Counted from the stretch's first letter, positions 6,389 through 14,039 are shown. The stretch: 15,301 bases of DNA from Moraxellaceae bacterium (GCA_021156385.1 JAJNDL010000002.1:1-15301), one strand, 5' to 3'. Numbers and translations: made by a program. The notes: generated by a model from the sequence alone, not told the origin.

Positions 6389-7576
6389 TCAGGGAGCGAA
6401 CTCGGGCCGCACGAGGTCCTGCATGCGCTCGGTCAAGTCACGCATTTCCGCTCCGCTGTCGAAGCGGAAAAACAGAATGCCCATCTTGTAGGTCAGCACG
6501 TCCTCGATGACCTCGCCGGCGCTCCACCACAGCATGCGGTCGATGATCTTGCCCGCGACCGCGGGATCGATGGTGAGGCCGGCGACACGTCCGGGGTGCC
6601 GGCTCATAATGCAGTGCCGCGTGAAATATCCTGTCGGCTCCACTTGGCGCACATCCCCCGTGTCGATGCCGCAGGCGGCGCGCACAATCAAGCCCGGGTA
6701 GTCGACGCCAGTGGCGTGCTGCACCAGGCGCACGTAGAGATCACCGGGCGGACGCCGGCATATCTCGATGATGACTGGCTTACCTGCATGCAGGATGTAC
6801 TGGATGTGCACGATGCCGTCGACCAGCGACAGCAGGCCGGCGATGCGCTCTGTCGTTGCGATCAGCGAATGTGTGGCGCTTGCCGACACCCGTGCTGGCG
6901 TCGACGCTGCCGACACCATGTACGGATTCAGGAAGTAGTGCTCGTTGTCCTGAAAATGGAACACGACTTTGCCGTCCTTCAGGAATGACGTGAAGCCGTG
7001 CCGCGTACCCTCGAGGAACTCCTCCACCACGATGCGCCCTGCGCGCGTGATCGCGAACGCTTTCTGCAGCGACGCCTCCAGCTCCGCCATGTCGCGCGCA
7101 ACCGAAATTCCCTTTCCGCCCGTAAGATCCACCGGCTTCACGATGAGGGGAAAGCGCAGGTCCGCTGCTGCCTCGCGCGCCTCGTCGACAGAGGTGCATC
7201 CGTGCGCGCGCGGCGTGGCGATGTCGTTAGCGAGCGCAAACGCGCGGTACAGGTCCTTGTGGTGCAGCGTGCAGGCGACATCGTAGCTGTCGTGGCCGGG
7301 CAGCCCGAGCTGCCCAGCGGCCCACGCACAGGAAAGCGCGGAAAAATCGTTACAGCTCGCGCACAGCGCGTCGACGCCCAGGCGTTGCGCCAGCGCCCTG
7401 ATTGCCTCGGGATCGGAGAAGTCGGCCAGATGTGTCTCGTCGGCGTAGGCATGGCCGAGGTCTTGCGCACGGTTGCCGCTGGTGATGACGTGGTAGCCCA
7501 GCGCCTGCGCGGCCTTGATCATGGGAATGTCGGCGTGGCTGCCGCCAGCCAGCAGCATCTTCTTGGGCGCGCTCAC
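6389..7576 (-). CDS. ATP-grasp ligase, last gene of the amino-sugar operon
   Basis: ATP-grasp enzymes couple ATP hydrolysis to joining a carboxylate, via an acyl-phosphate, to an amine or other nucleophile. The protein is 395 aa with a GTG start at 7576 that overlaps the FkbM stop as GTGA. An N-terminal Rossmann-like part (1-100, MLLAGGSHADIPMIKAAQALG) precedes the ATP-grasp core: PLIVKPVDLTGGKGISVA (143-160, ATP-binding Lys147 and glycine loop), VVEEFLEG (183-190) and IIEICRRPPGD (269-279). In most members the last motif reads E-x-N-x-R; here Cys occupies the Asn position next to the metal-binding Glu271. Gene order suggests acylation of an amino sugar with an amino or hydroxy acid, which is inference. 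The frame continues 56 codons upstream within the FkbM gene, but the overlap argues for GTG. Confidence 0.82.
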   Translation of the reverse strand: MSAPKKMLLAGGSHADIPMIKAAQALGYHVITSGNRAQDLGHAYADETHLADFSDPEAIRALAQRLGVDALCASCNDFSALSCAWAAGQLGLPGHDSYDVACTLHHKDLYRAFALANDIATPRAHGCTSVDEAREAAADLRFPLIVKPVDLTGGKGISVARDMAELEASLQKAFAITRAGRIVVEEFLEGTRHGFTSFLKDGKVVFHFQDNEHYFLNPYMVSAASTPARVSASATHSLIATTERIAGLLSLVDGIVHIQYILHAGKPVIIEICRRPPGDLYVRLVQHATGVDYPGLIVRAACGIDTGDVRQVEPTGYFTRHCIMSRHPGRVAGLTIDPAVAGKIIDRMLWWSAGEVIEDVLTYKMGILFFRFDSGAEMRDLTERMQDLVRPEFAP

Positions 7577-8661
7577 GGTCTTCCGTCCCTGGGAATGAAA
7601 AACATCACGGTCTCGTCGCGGCACTCGGTGTAGTGACGCAGATAGATGTCGTAGCCCGAGTGCAGTGCCAGGATCTTTTCCGGAATCCGGTAGAAGTCGT
7701 CGGCGCGATGGTAGGCGGCGAGCGCCAGCCGCGGCACATGGCAACGAATCAGAGAAGCCGCTCCGTCGATGGCCGGGCGCTCGGCACCCTCGATGTCCAT
7801 CTTGATGAAGGTGACGGGCCCGTCGATCACGGCATCCAGACGGTCGAGTGCAATTTCGACGTCGCCGGTGTTGCTCAGGCGTGACATCGAGCCCTCGCGG
7901 CTGAGGCGTAGCGTCTGTGCGCAGTCCGACACGCCCATGGCGTGGAAATAGATGTCGCGGTAGCCGGCGAGGCGCGCGCGCGCCTGGGCCATGTTGCCGG
8001 GCTCGGGCTCGAAGAGGTGCACGCAGGCATAGCCGGGGCAGCGCTTGATGAATTCCTGCGACGTGAAGCCGTCGAAGCCGCCGATATCGACGAATGTTTC
8101 GCCGCCCCCCCGCATCTGCAGAAAGTCCTCGAAGTACTGGCGGTCCTGGCGGTCCGTAAAACCCTGCATCCAGTCAATGTCAGCAGTCAGGCGAAAATTG
8201 ACAATGCGGCGCAGCGTATCGCGCGAGACGTCATCAGCCAGCGCTGCATGCAGGCGCTCGAAGGCGCCGTCGCTATCGTGGAACACCTGGCGGAAATCAT
8301 CCCAGAAAAAGGGGTTGTCGATCGGCAGCTGCGATTGCTGCCGGAACGCGTAGTAGTCGAGATTCTCGAGGCCTGCCGCAGCGAGCCGACGCTGTGCCGT
8401 CCACACCTTCCCTAGCACGGCGGACACAACCAGCGCCGAGGGCGGCACCTGATCCGTGCGCAGCACCGGCTTCTGGCAGAACGCGGATGCCCCGGAGAAA
8501 TCGTCGATGAAGCCGTCGATGTCGACATGCGTCGCAATGCTGGCGGCATGGCTGTTGGTGCCGAGCACGTAGCGCGGCATGCCGCCAGCGAGAAAGCGCC
8601 GGCAGAAGTCGGCCGCCGCTGCGGCGCGCGCCGGCGCCATTGCCTCGTCGAACAGGCTCAC
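7573..8661 (-). CDS. FkbM-family methyltransferase with N-terminal PglD-like Rossmann domain
   Basis: A 362-aa two-part protein. The C-terminal half is an FkbM methyltransferase, a family that O-methylates sugars and polyketides. It shows FVDIGGFDGFTS (190-201, SAM motif I), HLFEPEP (215-221) and FIKMDIEGAE (285-294), the family signature, followed by AAYHR (315-319). The N-terminal part (about 28-105) reads RYVLGTNSHAASIA, then IDGFIDDF (48-55) and VVSAVLG (78-84). This is the pattern of the PglD_N nucleotide-sugar-binding Rossmann domain found in sugar acyltransferases. GTG at 8661 is the likely start: it overlaps the preceding TGA (8658-8660) as GTGA, and the alternative frame opening at 8703 lies inside the oxidoreductase gene. 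The fusion could tether the methyltransferase to a nucleotide-linked sugar, which is inference. Confidence 0.83.
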   Translation of the reverse strand: MSLFDEAMAPARAAAAADFCRRFLAGGMPRYVLGTNSHAASIATHVDIDGFIDDFSGASAFCQKPVLRTDQVPPSALVVSAVLGKVWTAQRRLAAAGLENLDYYAFRQQSQLPIDNPFFWDDFRQVFHDSDGAFERLHAALADDVSRDTLRRIVNFRLTADIDWMQGFTDRQDRQYFEDFLQMRGGGETFVDIGGFDGFTSQEFIKRCPGYACVHLFEPEPGNMAQARARLAGYRDIYFHAMGVSDCAQTLRLSREGSMSRLSNTGDVEIALDRLDAVIDGPVTFIKMDIEGAERPAIDGAASLIRCHVPRLALAAYHRADDFYRIPEKILALHSGYDIYLRHYTECRDETVMFFIPRDGRP

Positions 8662-9818
8662 TTGCCCGCTCCGGTGCCGTTCGCAGCGGGCACCGCCGTC
8701 CAACTGCGCGTGCGCGCGGACGTTGCCATTGCCTCCAGCGTCACCAGCCCGTCGAGCGCATCGCGGGCCGTGAACACGAAGTCTGACGGCGCCTGCCGCC
8801 CGGCCAGGTGCGCATGCAGGCTGCTGGCAATGTCGTCGTAGAGATTGGCGAAGGCCTCGATGAAACCGGCGGGATGGCCCGCCTTAAAGCGGTTGTAGCG
8901 CAGCTCGGCCGCGAGCGTGGCGTCGACGCTGGCGCGGTCGAGGATGGTGCGCTGGCCGCGGGCATCGTGCAGCAGCAGCTGCTCAGGCTCCATCTGGAAC
9001 CATTCGGCCGAGCCGTTGCGTCCGTAGACGCGCAGGCGCAGCCCGTTGCGGTGGCCAAGCGCCGACTTGCTGAACCAGAACGAGGCATCGAGGTCGCCGG
9101 TATACCGCGCCATGCACATCACGTTGTCGACGAGCCCTTCGAAATTGCCGTGGCTGCCGTGCATGGCCATCACTTCCTGTGTGTGCTCTCCAGTCAGGAA
9201 GTGTACGAGGTGGTGCACGTGTACGCCGAGGTCGAGCGAGATCGTGGGGATGCTGCCGTCGTGCAGGCGCCAGGACTGCGGCACCACCGGCGCCCCGCCG
9301 GCACCGACCTTGGCGAAACCTTCTTGGGGCATCTCCACGTGGATCTGTGTGATGCGGCCTAGCCGGCCATCAAGCAACAGGCGGCGCAGCTCGCGCAGCA
9401 TCGGGTAACCTGTGTAGTTGTAGGTCACCGCCAGGAAACCGTGGCTGTCGTCCACGGCCTGCGCGATGCGGCGTGCATCGTCCGTAGAGGCGGCAAGGGC
9501 CTTTTCGCAGATCACCGGGTAGCCCCTGCCGAGCGCCTTGAGCACAGGATCGACGTGGTCCGGCGTAGGCGTAAGCACGACGATGGCATCGAGCCGCCCC
9601 ACCTCCTGCTCGAGCAGGCGATCGAAGCTGTCGTAGACGCGCGCCTCGGCGACACCCCAGCGCTGCGCTGTCTGCCGGTTGGTGTCGGCGTAGCGGCTGA
9701 AGGCACCGGCGTCTACGGAGAATTGCCCGTCCATGCGTGCGGCGATGACATGGGTTGCTCCGACAGCGGAGTTCCAGCCGCCGCCGATGAAGCCCAGCGA
9801 AAGAGTCCTGCGGTTCAT
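8658..9818 (-). CDS. Gfo/Idh/MocA-family NAD(P)-dependent oxidoreductase
   Basis: A cytosolic dehydrogenase of the glucose-fructose oxidoreductase/inositol dehydrogenase family, many of which oxidise or reduce nucleotide sugars or inositols. The protein is 386 aa. The Rossmann fingerprint GFIGGG is at 9-14. VICEKAL (102-108) replaces the common EKP motif, keeping the catalytic-loop Glu-Lys. SLDLGVHVHHL (194-204) carries the D-x-G-x-H active-site pattern of the C-terminal domain. The start ATG at 9818 overlaps the wecE stop as ATGA (9815-9818). The 33 extra upstream codons lie inside wecE. By context it probably acts on a sugar intermediate of the same pathway, such as C3 or C4 oxidation, but members of this family are not specific enough for a firmer call. 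Confidence 0.85.
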   Translation of the reverse strand: MNRRTLSLGFIGGGWNSAVGATHVIAARMDGQFSVDAGAFSRYADTNRQTAQRWGVAEARVYDSFDRLLEQEVGRLDAIVVLTPTPDHVDPVLKALGRGYPVICEKALAASTDDARRIAQAVDDSHGFLAVTYNYTGYPMLRELRRLLLDGRLGRITQIHVEMPQEGFAKVGAGGAPVVPQSWRLHDGSIPTISLDLGVHVHHLVHFLTGEHTQEVMAMHGSHGNFEGLVDNVMCMARYTGDLDASFWFSKSALGHRNGLRLRVYGRNGSAEWFQMEPEQLLLHDARGQRTILDRASVDATLAAELRYNRFKAGHPAGFIEAFANLYDDIASSLHAHLAGRQAPSDFVFTARDALDGLVTLEAMATSARTRSWTAVPAANGTGAGK

Positions 9819-10990
9819 GAGGTCGTAGCCTGTGTCTGTGGTCGGACCGGAGAGGCGAAGAAATCCGAAACAGCCTCGAGGACGGTATCGACGGCCTCGT
9901 CCGGCATGTCGGCCCATACCGGCAGGCGCAGCAGCGTCTCGGCGGCACGGTCGGTCACGTCGAGCGGACCGACCGTCCTGCCGTAGCGCTGCCCGGCCGG
10001 CGCGCTGTGCAACGGCACATAGTGCGTCACGGCGTTGATGCCGGCCTCGAGAAGATGGCCGCGCAACGCGCCGAGCGTTTCAGCGTCGCGACACTGCAGC
10101 CAGAAAATGTGGCCGTTGCCGGAGTCCTGCGGCAAGGGCGCCGCGAGTGCCAACTGCCCGGCCCGGGCGAGCCCGGCAAGGCCGGCCTGGTAGCGCTGCC
10201 AGATGTGGCGGCGGCGGCCATTGATGTGCGGCTCGGCCTCCAGCTGTGCCATGAGCACGGCAGCGGCGAATTCGCTGGGCAAGTAGGAGGACCCGCATTC
10301 GCGCCAAGTGTACTTGTCCACTTCGCCGCGCAGGAAGAGACTGCGGTCCGTGCCCTTCTCGCGCAGAATCTCCGCGCGCAGCGCCAGCTCCGCATCGTCG
10401 GTCAGCAGCGCGCCAGCCTCGCCGGCCACGATGTTCTTGGTGCCGTGGAAGGAGTAGCAGCCAAGCTTGCCGAAGGTACCGTAGTGGCGACCGGACTGAG
10501 TGGCGCCGACGGCCTGGGCGGCGTCCTCGAAGAGGATGAGCCCATAGGCGCGGCAGAGCGCGTCGAGGGCCTGCATATCGGGGCCGAAGCCGGCGTAATT
10601 CACCACGACCACGCCACGGGTGCGCGGCGTGATGGCCCGCTCGACGGCCCCGAGGTCCAGGGTGAGCGTCTCCGGCGACACGTCAACGAAGACCGGCGTG
10701 GCCTGGCGCAGCACGAAGGCGTTGGCGGTGGACGAGAAAGTCCACGAAGGCATGATGACCTCGTCGCCAGCACGGAGGTCGGCGAGCAGGGCACACAGCT
10801 CCAGGGCCGAGGTGCAGGAGCCGGTCAGCAGCACGTGCCCCGAGCCGGTCAGCTCGCGCAACTGCCGCTCGGCCTTCTTGGTGAAGGGGCCATCGCCCTG
10901 GCTATGCCCCCCGGCCAACACGCTCTCGAGATTGGCGCGCTCGCGCGGACCGAAGTGCGGCTGGTTGTAGGGGATGCGCCAAGTGCCCAT
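9815..10990 (-). CDS. wecE: dTDP-4-amino-4,6-dideoxygalactose transaminase-type aminotransferase
   Basis: A PLP-dependent sugar aminotransferase of the DegT/DnrJ/EryC1/StrS family. It closely follows E. coli WecE/RffA, which converts dTDP-4-keto-6-deoxyglucose to dTDP-4-amino-4,6-dideoxygalactose using glutamate. Shared stretches by eye include GDEVIMPSWTF (75-85), STANAFVLR (87-95), FEDAAQ (154-159, PLP-ring Asp156), SFHGTKN (180-186, Schiff-base Lys185), REKGTDRS (210-217), VDKYTWRECGSSYL (224-237) and HYVPLHSAPAG (323-333). At 391 aa the protein is slightly longer than RffA (376) through a C-terminal tail after residue 380. The ATG at 10990 lies 2 bp after the glycosyltransferase stop. The usual partners rmlA/rmlB, wecC and wecD are not in the window, so the sugar precursor must come from elsewhere. 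The symbol reflects similarity, not a proven enterobacterial-common-antigen role. Confidence 0.85.
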   Translation of the reverse strand: MGTWRIPYNQPHFGPRERANLESVLAGGHSQGDGPFTKKAERQLRELTGSGHVLLTGSCTSALELCALLADLRAGDEVIMPSWTFSSTANAFVLRQATPVFVDVSPETLTLDLGAVERAITPRTRGVVVVNYAGFGPDMQALDALCRAYGLILFEDAAQAVGATQSGRHYGTFGKLGCYSFHGTKNIVAGEAGALLTDDAELALRAEILREKGTDRSLFLRGEVDKYTWRECGSSYLPSEFAAAVLMAQLEAEPHINGRRRHIWQRYQAGLAGLARAGQLALAAPLPQDSGNGHIFWLQCRDAETLGALRGHLLEAGINAVTHYVPLHSAPAGQRYGRTVGPLDVTDRAAETLLRLPVWADMPDEAVDTVLEAVSDFFASPVRPQTQATTS

Positions 10991-10992
10991 GG

Positions 10993-12789
10993 CTACTCCT
11001 GCACGGGCGGCGTGCCGCGCCGCTCCTCGATCAGCTCGATGAAATGGCGAGCCAGTGATGAGCCCATGACGCGCGGGTCGGAGAAGTAGCGATCCATCAT
11101 ACGCTTGGACGCGGCACCGGCGGCAGCACGCGCGGCACTGTCATCGATGAGTCGTTTAGCCAGCGTGATGTAGTGCTCCGGTGAGCGCGCGATCGAAATC
11201 AGCGGCGCCGTGTCGTCGCCAATGAAGCTGCGCAGTTCCGCCCGTTCCTCCGGCGTGCCTTCGCCGTCGTCGATCAGCGGTTTGATGAAATTCCACATGC
11301 CGGTCTGTGCCGCCTCCGGCGAGTCGAAGATCACCACCGGCTTGGCAGCCGCCATTGCCTGAAACAGCGTGAAACCGCAGGGAAAGGGGAACGTGTCCAG
11401 GAAGATGTCCGCCACCTGGGCATAGAGCCGCGTGTGCACCCAGCCGATAAACCGGGTTCGGTCCAGGACACCGGCCTCGCGGAACACCTGAACGATCTCC
11501 GGCGTCTCTTCCCGCCCAGCCCAGAGGAACATTACCTCGGGGCGGGCCTTGATGATCCCGGCCATGGTCTGGAGATAGACGGGATCGCGCATCTTCTCCG
11601 TGCGCGCCAGCGTCATGATCACGGTCTTCGCCGGCAGGGCCGCGCGGATTTTCGCGGCCTCGGCCTCGACCGAAGCGTCGTACCAGTCGTCCACGCCCAG
11701 CATCGCCATCCGCCAGCGGCGGCCGGCCAGCGTCCCGAAGCGCGTGAGCGCGCTGCCGCTGACGTAACCATCGATGTCTTCGTGCGAGAAGCACCGGTAC
11801 TTCATCGCGAACCAAGTCTGGACCGGTGCGATGCGCATACCGAAGCACAGCGGCATCATGTTGACGAGGCTCACCCAGACCAGCTCATGCACCTTTTCCT
11901 GCGAAAGCAGCTCGCGGAAACGGAGCAGGCGGTCCCAGCCTGAATGCGCAGCCTCCGGAAACACCTCGGGGAGCTTCACCAGACGCACGCCCAGCTCGGC
12001 CAGCGCGCGCTCCATGGCGGGATGGCTGCCCTGATAGCAGTAGACCGTGGGAATGAACGGCTGGTCGTCCAGCATCCGGTAGCCTTTCAAAGACTGAAGG
12101 AGCACCTCGATGTGCGCCAGCATCGATGCGCTATGTATGAAGAAGCCTATGTGGTACGGAGCGGCAACCTCAGGCTGAGGCAGCGGCGGCAATACGCGAC
12201 GCCAGTGATGCCCTGCCGCCGTGAACAGAGGAGCCATCCGCCCCATGCAAGACCCGAAATGCTCTTCGGTTTCCGTCGCCTTGACGTAGTTCTCGTAGAT
12301 TACCGCTTCAAGATGCAGCGCAATGTTCATCTCGAACCGCTCGAGCACCGCCTTGAGCAGAGGCAGCAGGAGCTTTTCGAAAACGGCGTCTTTTCCAAGC
12401 GTCTTCCCGCTACTGAAAAATCCCAATGCCTGCAGTATTTGCTGGAGCAATGGCGGGAACTTCCTGGCAGGCGTGCTGCTGAGCGCGTCAAGCAGCACCA
12501 CCATGGCGTCGTCAGGCATGCCAGTCGCCTCTGTGGCACTGGCCAGGTTGAACAGTGCAGAGGGACTGCGATCGCCGCGTTTGAACGCGTCGATCAGCAG
12601 TGCCTTGGCCCGGACGGCATCTCCCATCCGGAAAACGCAGACTGCTCGCAGGTGCTGGGCCTGCGCATAGAACGGCTGGCCGGGTGAGAGACTCGAGAGC
12701 AGGCTCAGCACCTTTTCTGGGGGCTGGCTCTGCTGCAGGAGAACCAGAGCCCTCTTGATGGTTTCTTCGGAGGTCTGTAGCAGGGTCAT
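10993..12789 (-). CDS. GT41-like (O-GlcNAc transferase-like) glycosyltransferase with N-terminal TPR-like repeats
   Basis: A 598-aa predicted GT-B glycosyltransferase; GT41/HMW1C-like enzymes glycosylate proteins in the cytoplasm. Residues 1-170 are helical, with at least two TPR-like units (about 43-72 and 77-104, e.g. ALFNLASATEATGMPDDAM). The catalytic part includes PYHIGFFIHSASMLAHIEVL (211-230), VIMTLARTEKMRDP (390-403), MFLWAGR (420-426), FIGWVH (447-452) and DIFLDTFPFPCGFTLFQAM (461-479). The D-x-F-L-D-T-F-P-x-x-x-G segment is characteristic of OGT-related nucleotide-sugar sites. The ATG at 12789 is preferred over GTG at 12807 because GGAAGG lies about 10 bases before it. This is the first gene of the five-gene operon, with TAG at 10993-10995 only 2 bp before wecE. 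The acceptor (protein or glycan) cannot be read from the sequence. A family outside GT41 remains possible. Confidence 0.75.
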   Translation of the reverse strand: MTLLQTSEETIKRALVLLQQSQPPEKVLSLLSSLSPGQPFYAQAQHLRAVCVFRMGDAVRAKALLIDAFKRGDRSPSALFNLASATEATGMPDDAMVVLLDALSSTPARKFPPLLQQILQALGFFSSGKTLGKDAVFEKLLLPLLKAVLERFEMNIALHLEAVIYENYVKATETEEHFGSCMGRMAPLFTAAGHHWRRVLPPLPQPEVAAPYHIGFFIHSASMLAHIEVLLQSLKGYRMLDDQPFIPTVYCYQGSHPAMERALAELGVRLVKLPEVFPEAAHSGWDRLLRFRELLSQEKVHELVWVSLVNMMPLCFGMRIAPVQTWFAMKYRCFSHEDIDGYVSGSALTRFGTLAGRRWRMAMLGVDDWYDASVEAEAAKIRAALPAKTVIMTLARTEKMRDPVYLQTMAGIIKARPEVMFLWAGREETPEIVQVFREAGVLDRTRFIGWVHTRLYAQVADIFLDTFPFPCGFTLFQAMAAAKPVVIFDSPEAAQTGMWNFIKPLIDDGEGTPEERAELRSFIGDDTAPLISIARSPEHYITLAKRLIDDSAARAAAGAASKRMMDRYFSDPRVMGSSLARHFIELIEERRGTPPVQE

Positions 12790-13091
12790 GGCGTCAGGAC
12801 CTTCCACCCCGGAGAAACGGACCGGATGCCCTACTGCCCGACCAGACCGCTAGCAGCGATGCAGGGCTGCTGTCCGTACCAAAGGGCTGTCGCCAAAAGA
12901 CAGGCTCGGTCGAACCGGGATTGCGACGCAGCAAGGGAGACGGCGCCAGCACAGCGCGGGGATAGCCGACCAGTCGGTGGATCATGAGAACTCTATTAGA
13001 TTCAAATAGTGCTAATTCTTGTTGTTCTTACGCGTAGCAGCGCAAATACAGAGCCCGAGAATACCTGAAGGCCCGGCGGAGCGACAGGCGG
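12790..13091. other. 302-bp non-coding region upstream of the glycan operon
   Basis: This space lies between the glycosyltransferase start and the fumarylacetoacetate hydrolase-family stop, with both genes on the minus strand. A 63-codon minus frame (12794-12985) has no recognisable features and is not called. The only AT-rich island of the area is at about 12984-13035, with a small inverted repeat CTATT (12989-12993 region) / AATAG around AGATTCA. It is the likeliest promoter zone for the five-gene operon and implies a leader of nearly 200 nt. I could not assign convincing -35/-10 boxes. Confidence 0.4.
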
Positions 13092-13748
13092 CTAAAGTAC
13101 CGCCGACTCGACCTTCAGGCCGTCCATCTCCAGCGTCAGTACGTCGCCGACCCGCAGCGGCGCCACCCCCTCCGGCGTGCCCGTCATCACCACGTCGCCC
13201 GGCTCCAGCGTGAAGATCGTGCTGATGTGGGCAAGCAGGGGCAGGACGGGCGTGATCATGTCGGCGCTATGGCCGCACTGGCGGACTTCGCCGTTCACGG
13301 CCAGGGTGAAGCGGAGGTCGTCGAGGTCGAAGCCCTCGGGACGCAGGAAGGCGGACAGCGGCGCGGCGCCGTCGAAGGCCTTGGCGACTTCCCAGGGCTG
13401 GCCCTTCTTCTTCAGTTCGTTCTGAAGGTCGCGCAGGGTGAGATCGAGCCCGAGGCCGATGCCGGCAATGGCGGCCAGGCATTCCGCTTCACCGGCATGC
13501 TTCAGTTGGCGGCCGATGAGGAGAGTGATCTCGGTTTCGTGGTGGCATTCGCCGCGGCCGGCCGGGATGGAGAAGCCGCCCACGAGCGGCACCAGGGCCG
13601 TGGCGGGCTTCATGAACAGGATGGGGGTTTCCGGCACGGCGTTGCCGAGTTCGCGGGCATGGGCGGCGTAGTTGCGGCCAACGCAGACTATCTTGCGTGG
13701 CGGCAGGTCGCAGGCGGTGCCGTCGAGGAAGGCGTGGGTGTAGGTCAT
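13092..13748 (-). CDS. Fumarylacetoacetate hydrolase (FAH) family protein, acylpyruvase-like
   Basis: A single-domain FAH-family enzyme of 218 aa, the size of bacterial YcgM/FAHD1-like acylpyruvate hydrolases, which cleave C-C bonds of acylpyruvates or decarboxylate oxaloacetate-like substrates. The fold motifs are visible: KIVCVGRNYAAHARELGN (19-36), PILFMKPATAL (42-52), the divalent-metal ligands E71 and E73 in HHETEITLLIG, D102 in GLGLDLTLRDLQ, KAFDGAAPL (123-131) and GDVVMTGTPEGVAPL (184-198). The start ATG at 13748 has AGGAG six bases upstream. Its neighbour upstream on the same strand is an HCCA isomerase-like gene, 335 bp away and separated by a structured repeat. A joint role in aromatic ring-cleavage product breakdown is possible but unproven. 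Confidence 0.9.
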   Translation of the reverse strand: MTYTHAFLDGTACDLPPRKIVCVGRNYAAHARELGNAVPETPILFMKPATALVPLVGGFSIPAGRGECHHETEITLLIGRQLKHAGEAECLAAIAGIGLGLDLTLRDLQNELKKKGQPWEVAKAFDGAAPLSAFLRPEGFDLDDLRFTLAVNGEVRQCGHSADMITPVLPLLAHISTIFTLEPGDVVMTGTPEGVAPLRVGDVLTLEMDGLKVESAVL

Positions 13749-13876
13749 GGGTGCTCCTGTGCCGGCGGCAGATTCAATTCTGGCAGTTTTCAGCGGTGAT
13801 GCAGAGGAAGGCAGGTCACTTGGGTCCTGTACCTGATTTTGCAGGATCGCTTCGTCTTGCCCGCGTTAGTGGGCTG

Positions 13877-14039
13877 CGAATTCCTGCGTTCGGCGATAAC
13901 TACCGGCGCCAAGAGGGTATGCCCCCATAAAATCGGGCGCCCCTATGCCGGGCGCCCGGCAAGCCAACCCCATTTTATGGAGGCATACCCTCTCGTCACC
14001 TGAGCCCAGGGCTTCGGGGCACGCGATAGAGAGGGCGGC
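13877..14039 (+). repeat. Structured repeat, left copy (long hairpin plus conserved flank)
   Basis: In order: a 35-nt left flank ending in AACTACCGGCGCC (13898-13910), a hairpin arm (13912-13933), a 38-nt loop (13934-13971), the second arm (13972-13993), and a 46-nt right flank (13994-14039) starting CGTCACCTGAGCCCAGG. The arms pair at 21 of 22 positions (one C-A mismatch, 13924 with 13981). The sequence matches the reverse complement of the copy at 14763-14910: left flank 24/35 identical, right flank 43/46, arms 16-17/22 with compensating changes. The loop holds a 15-base tandem duplication (CGGGCGCCC at 13934 and again at 13949). It sits 44 bp after the stop codon of the isomerase gene. No protein is encoded. 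Confidence 0.9.
13912..13993 (+). other. Hairpin of the left repeat copy
   Basis: Arms AGAGGGTATGCC... (13912-13933) and its near-complement (13972-13993) form a 22-bp stem with one mismatch. There is no T-run directly after it on either strand, so a classic intrinsic terminator is not evident. Its position just past the isomerase stop on the minus strand would fit transcript-end formation or 3' mRNA protection. Confidence 0.85.

Noticed and set aside
12794..12985. 63-codon minus-strand open frame upstream of the glycosyltransferase
   Set aside because: Translation has no domain, no membrane or signal feature and no ribosome binding site; it overlaps the probable leader.
13831..13841. ACCTGATTTTG shared with the right repeat copy (14849-14859), a possible third degenerate copy
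   Set aside because: It is an 11-base match only; many such matches are expected in 15 kb, and no hairpin arms or conserved flank accompany it.
13877..14039. Integron attC site
   Set aside because: The long imperfect hairpin suggested it, but the RYYYAAC and GTTRRRY core sites are not present at the ends and there is no integrase or cassette array.
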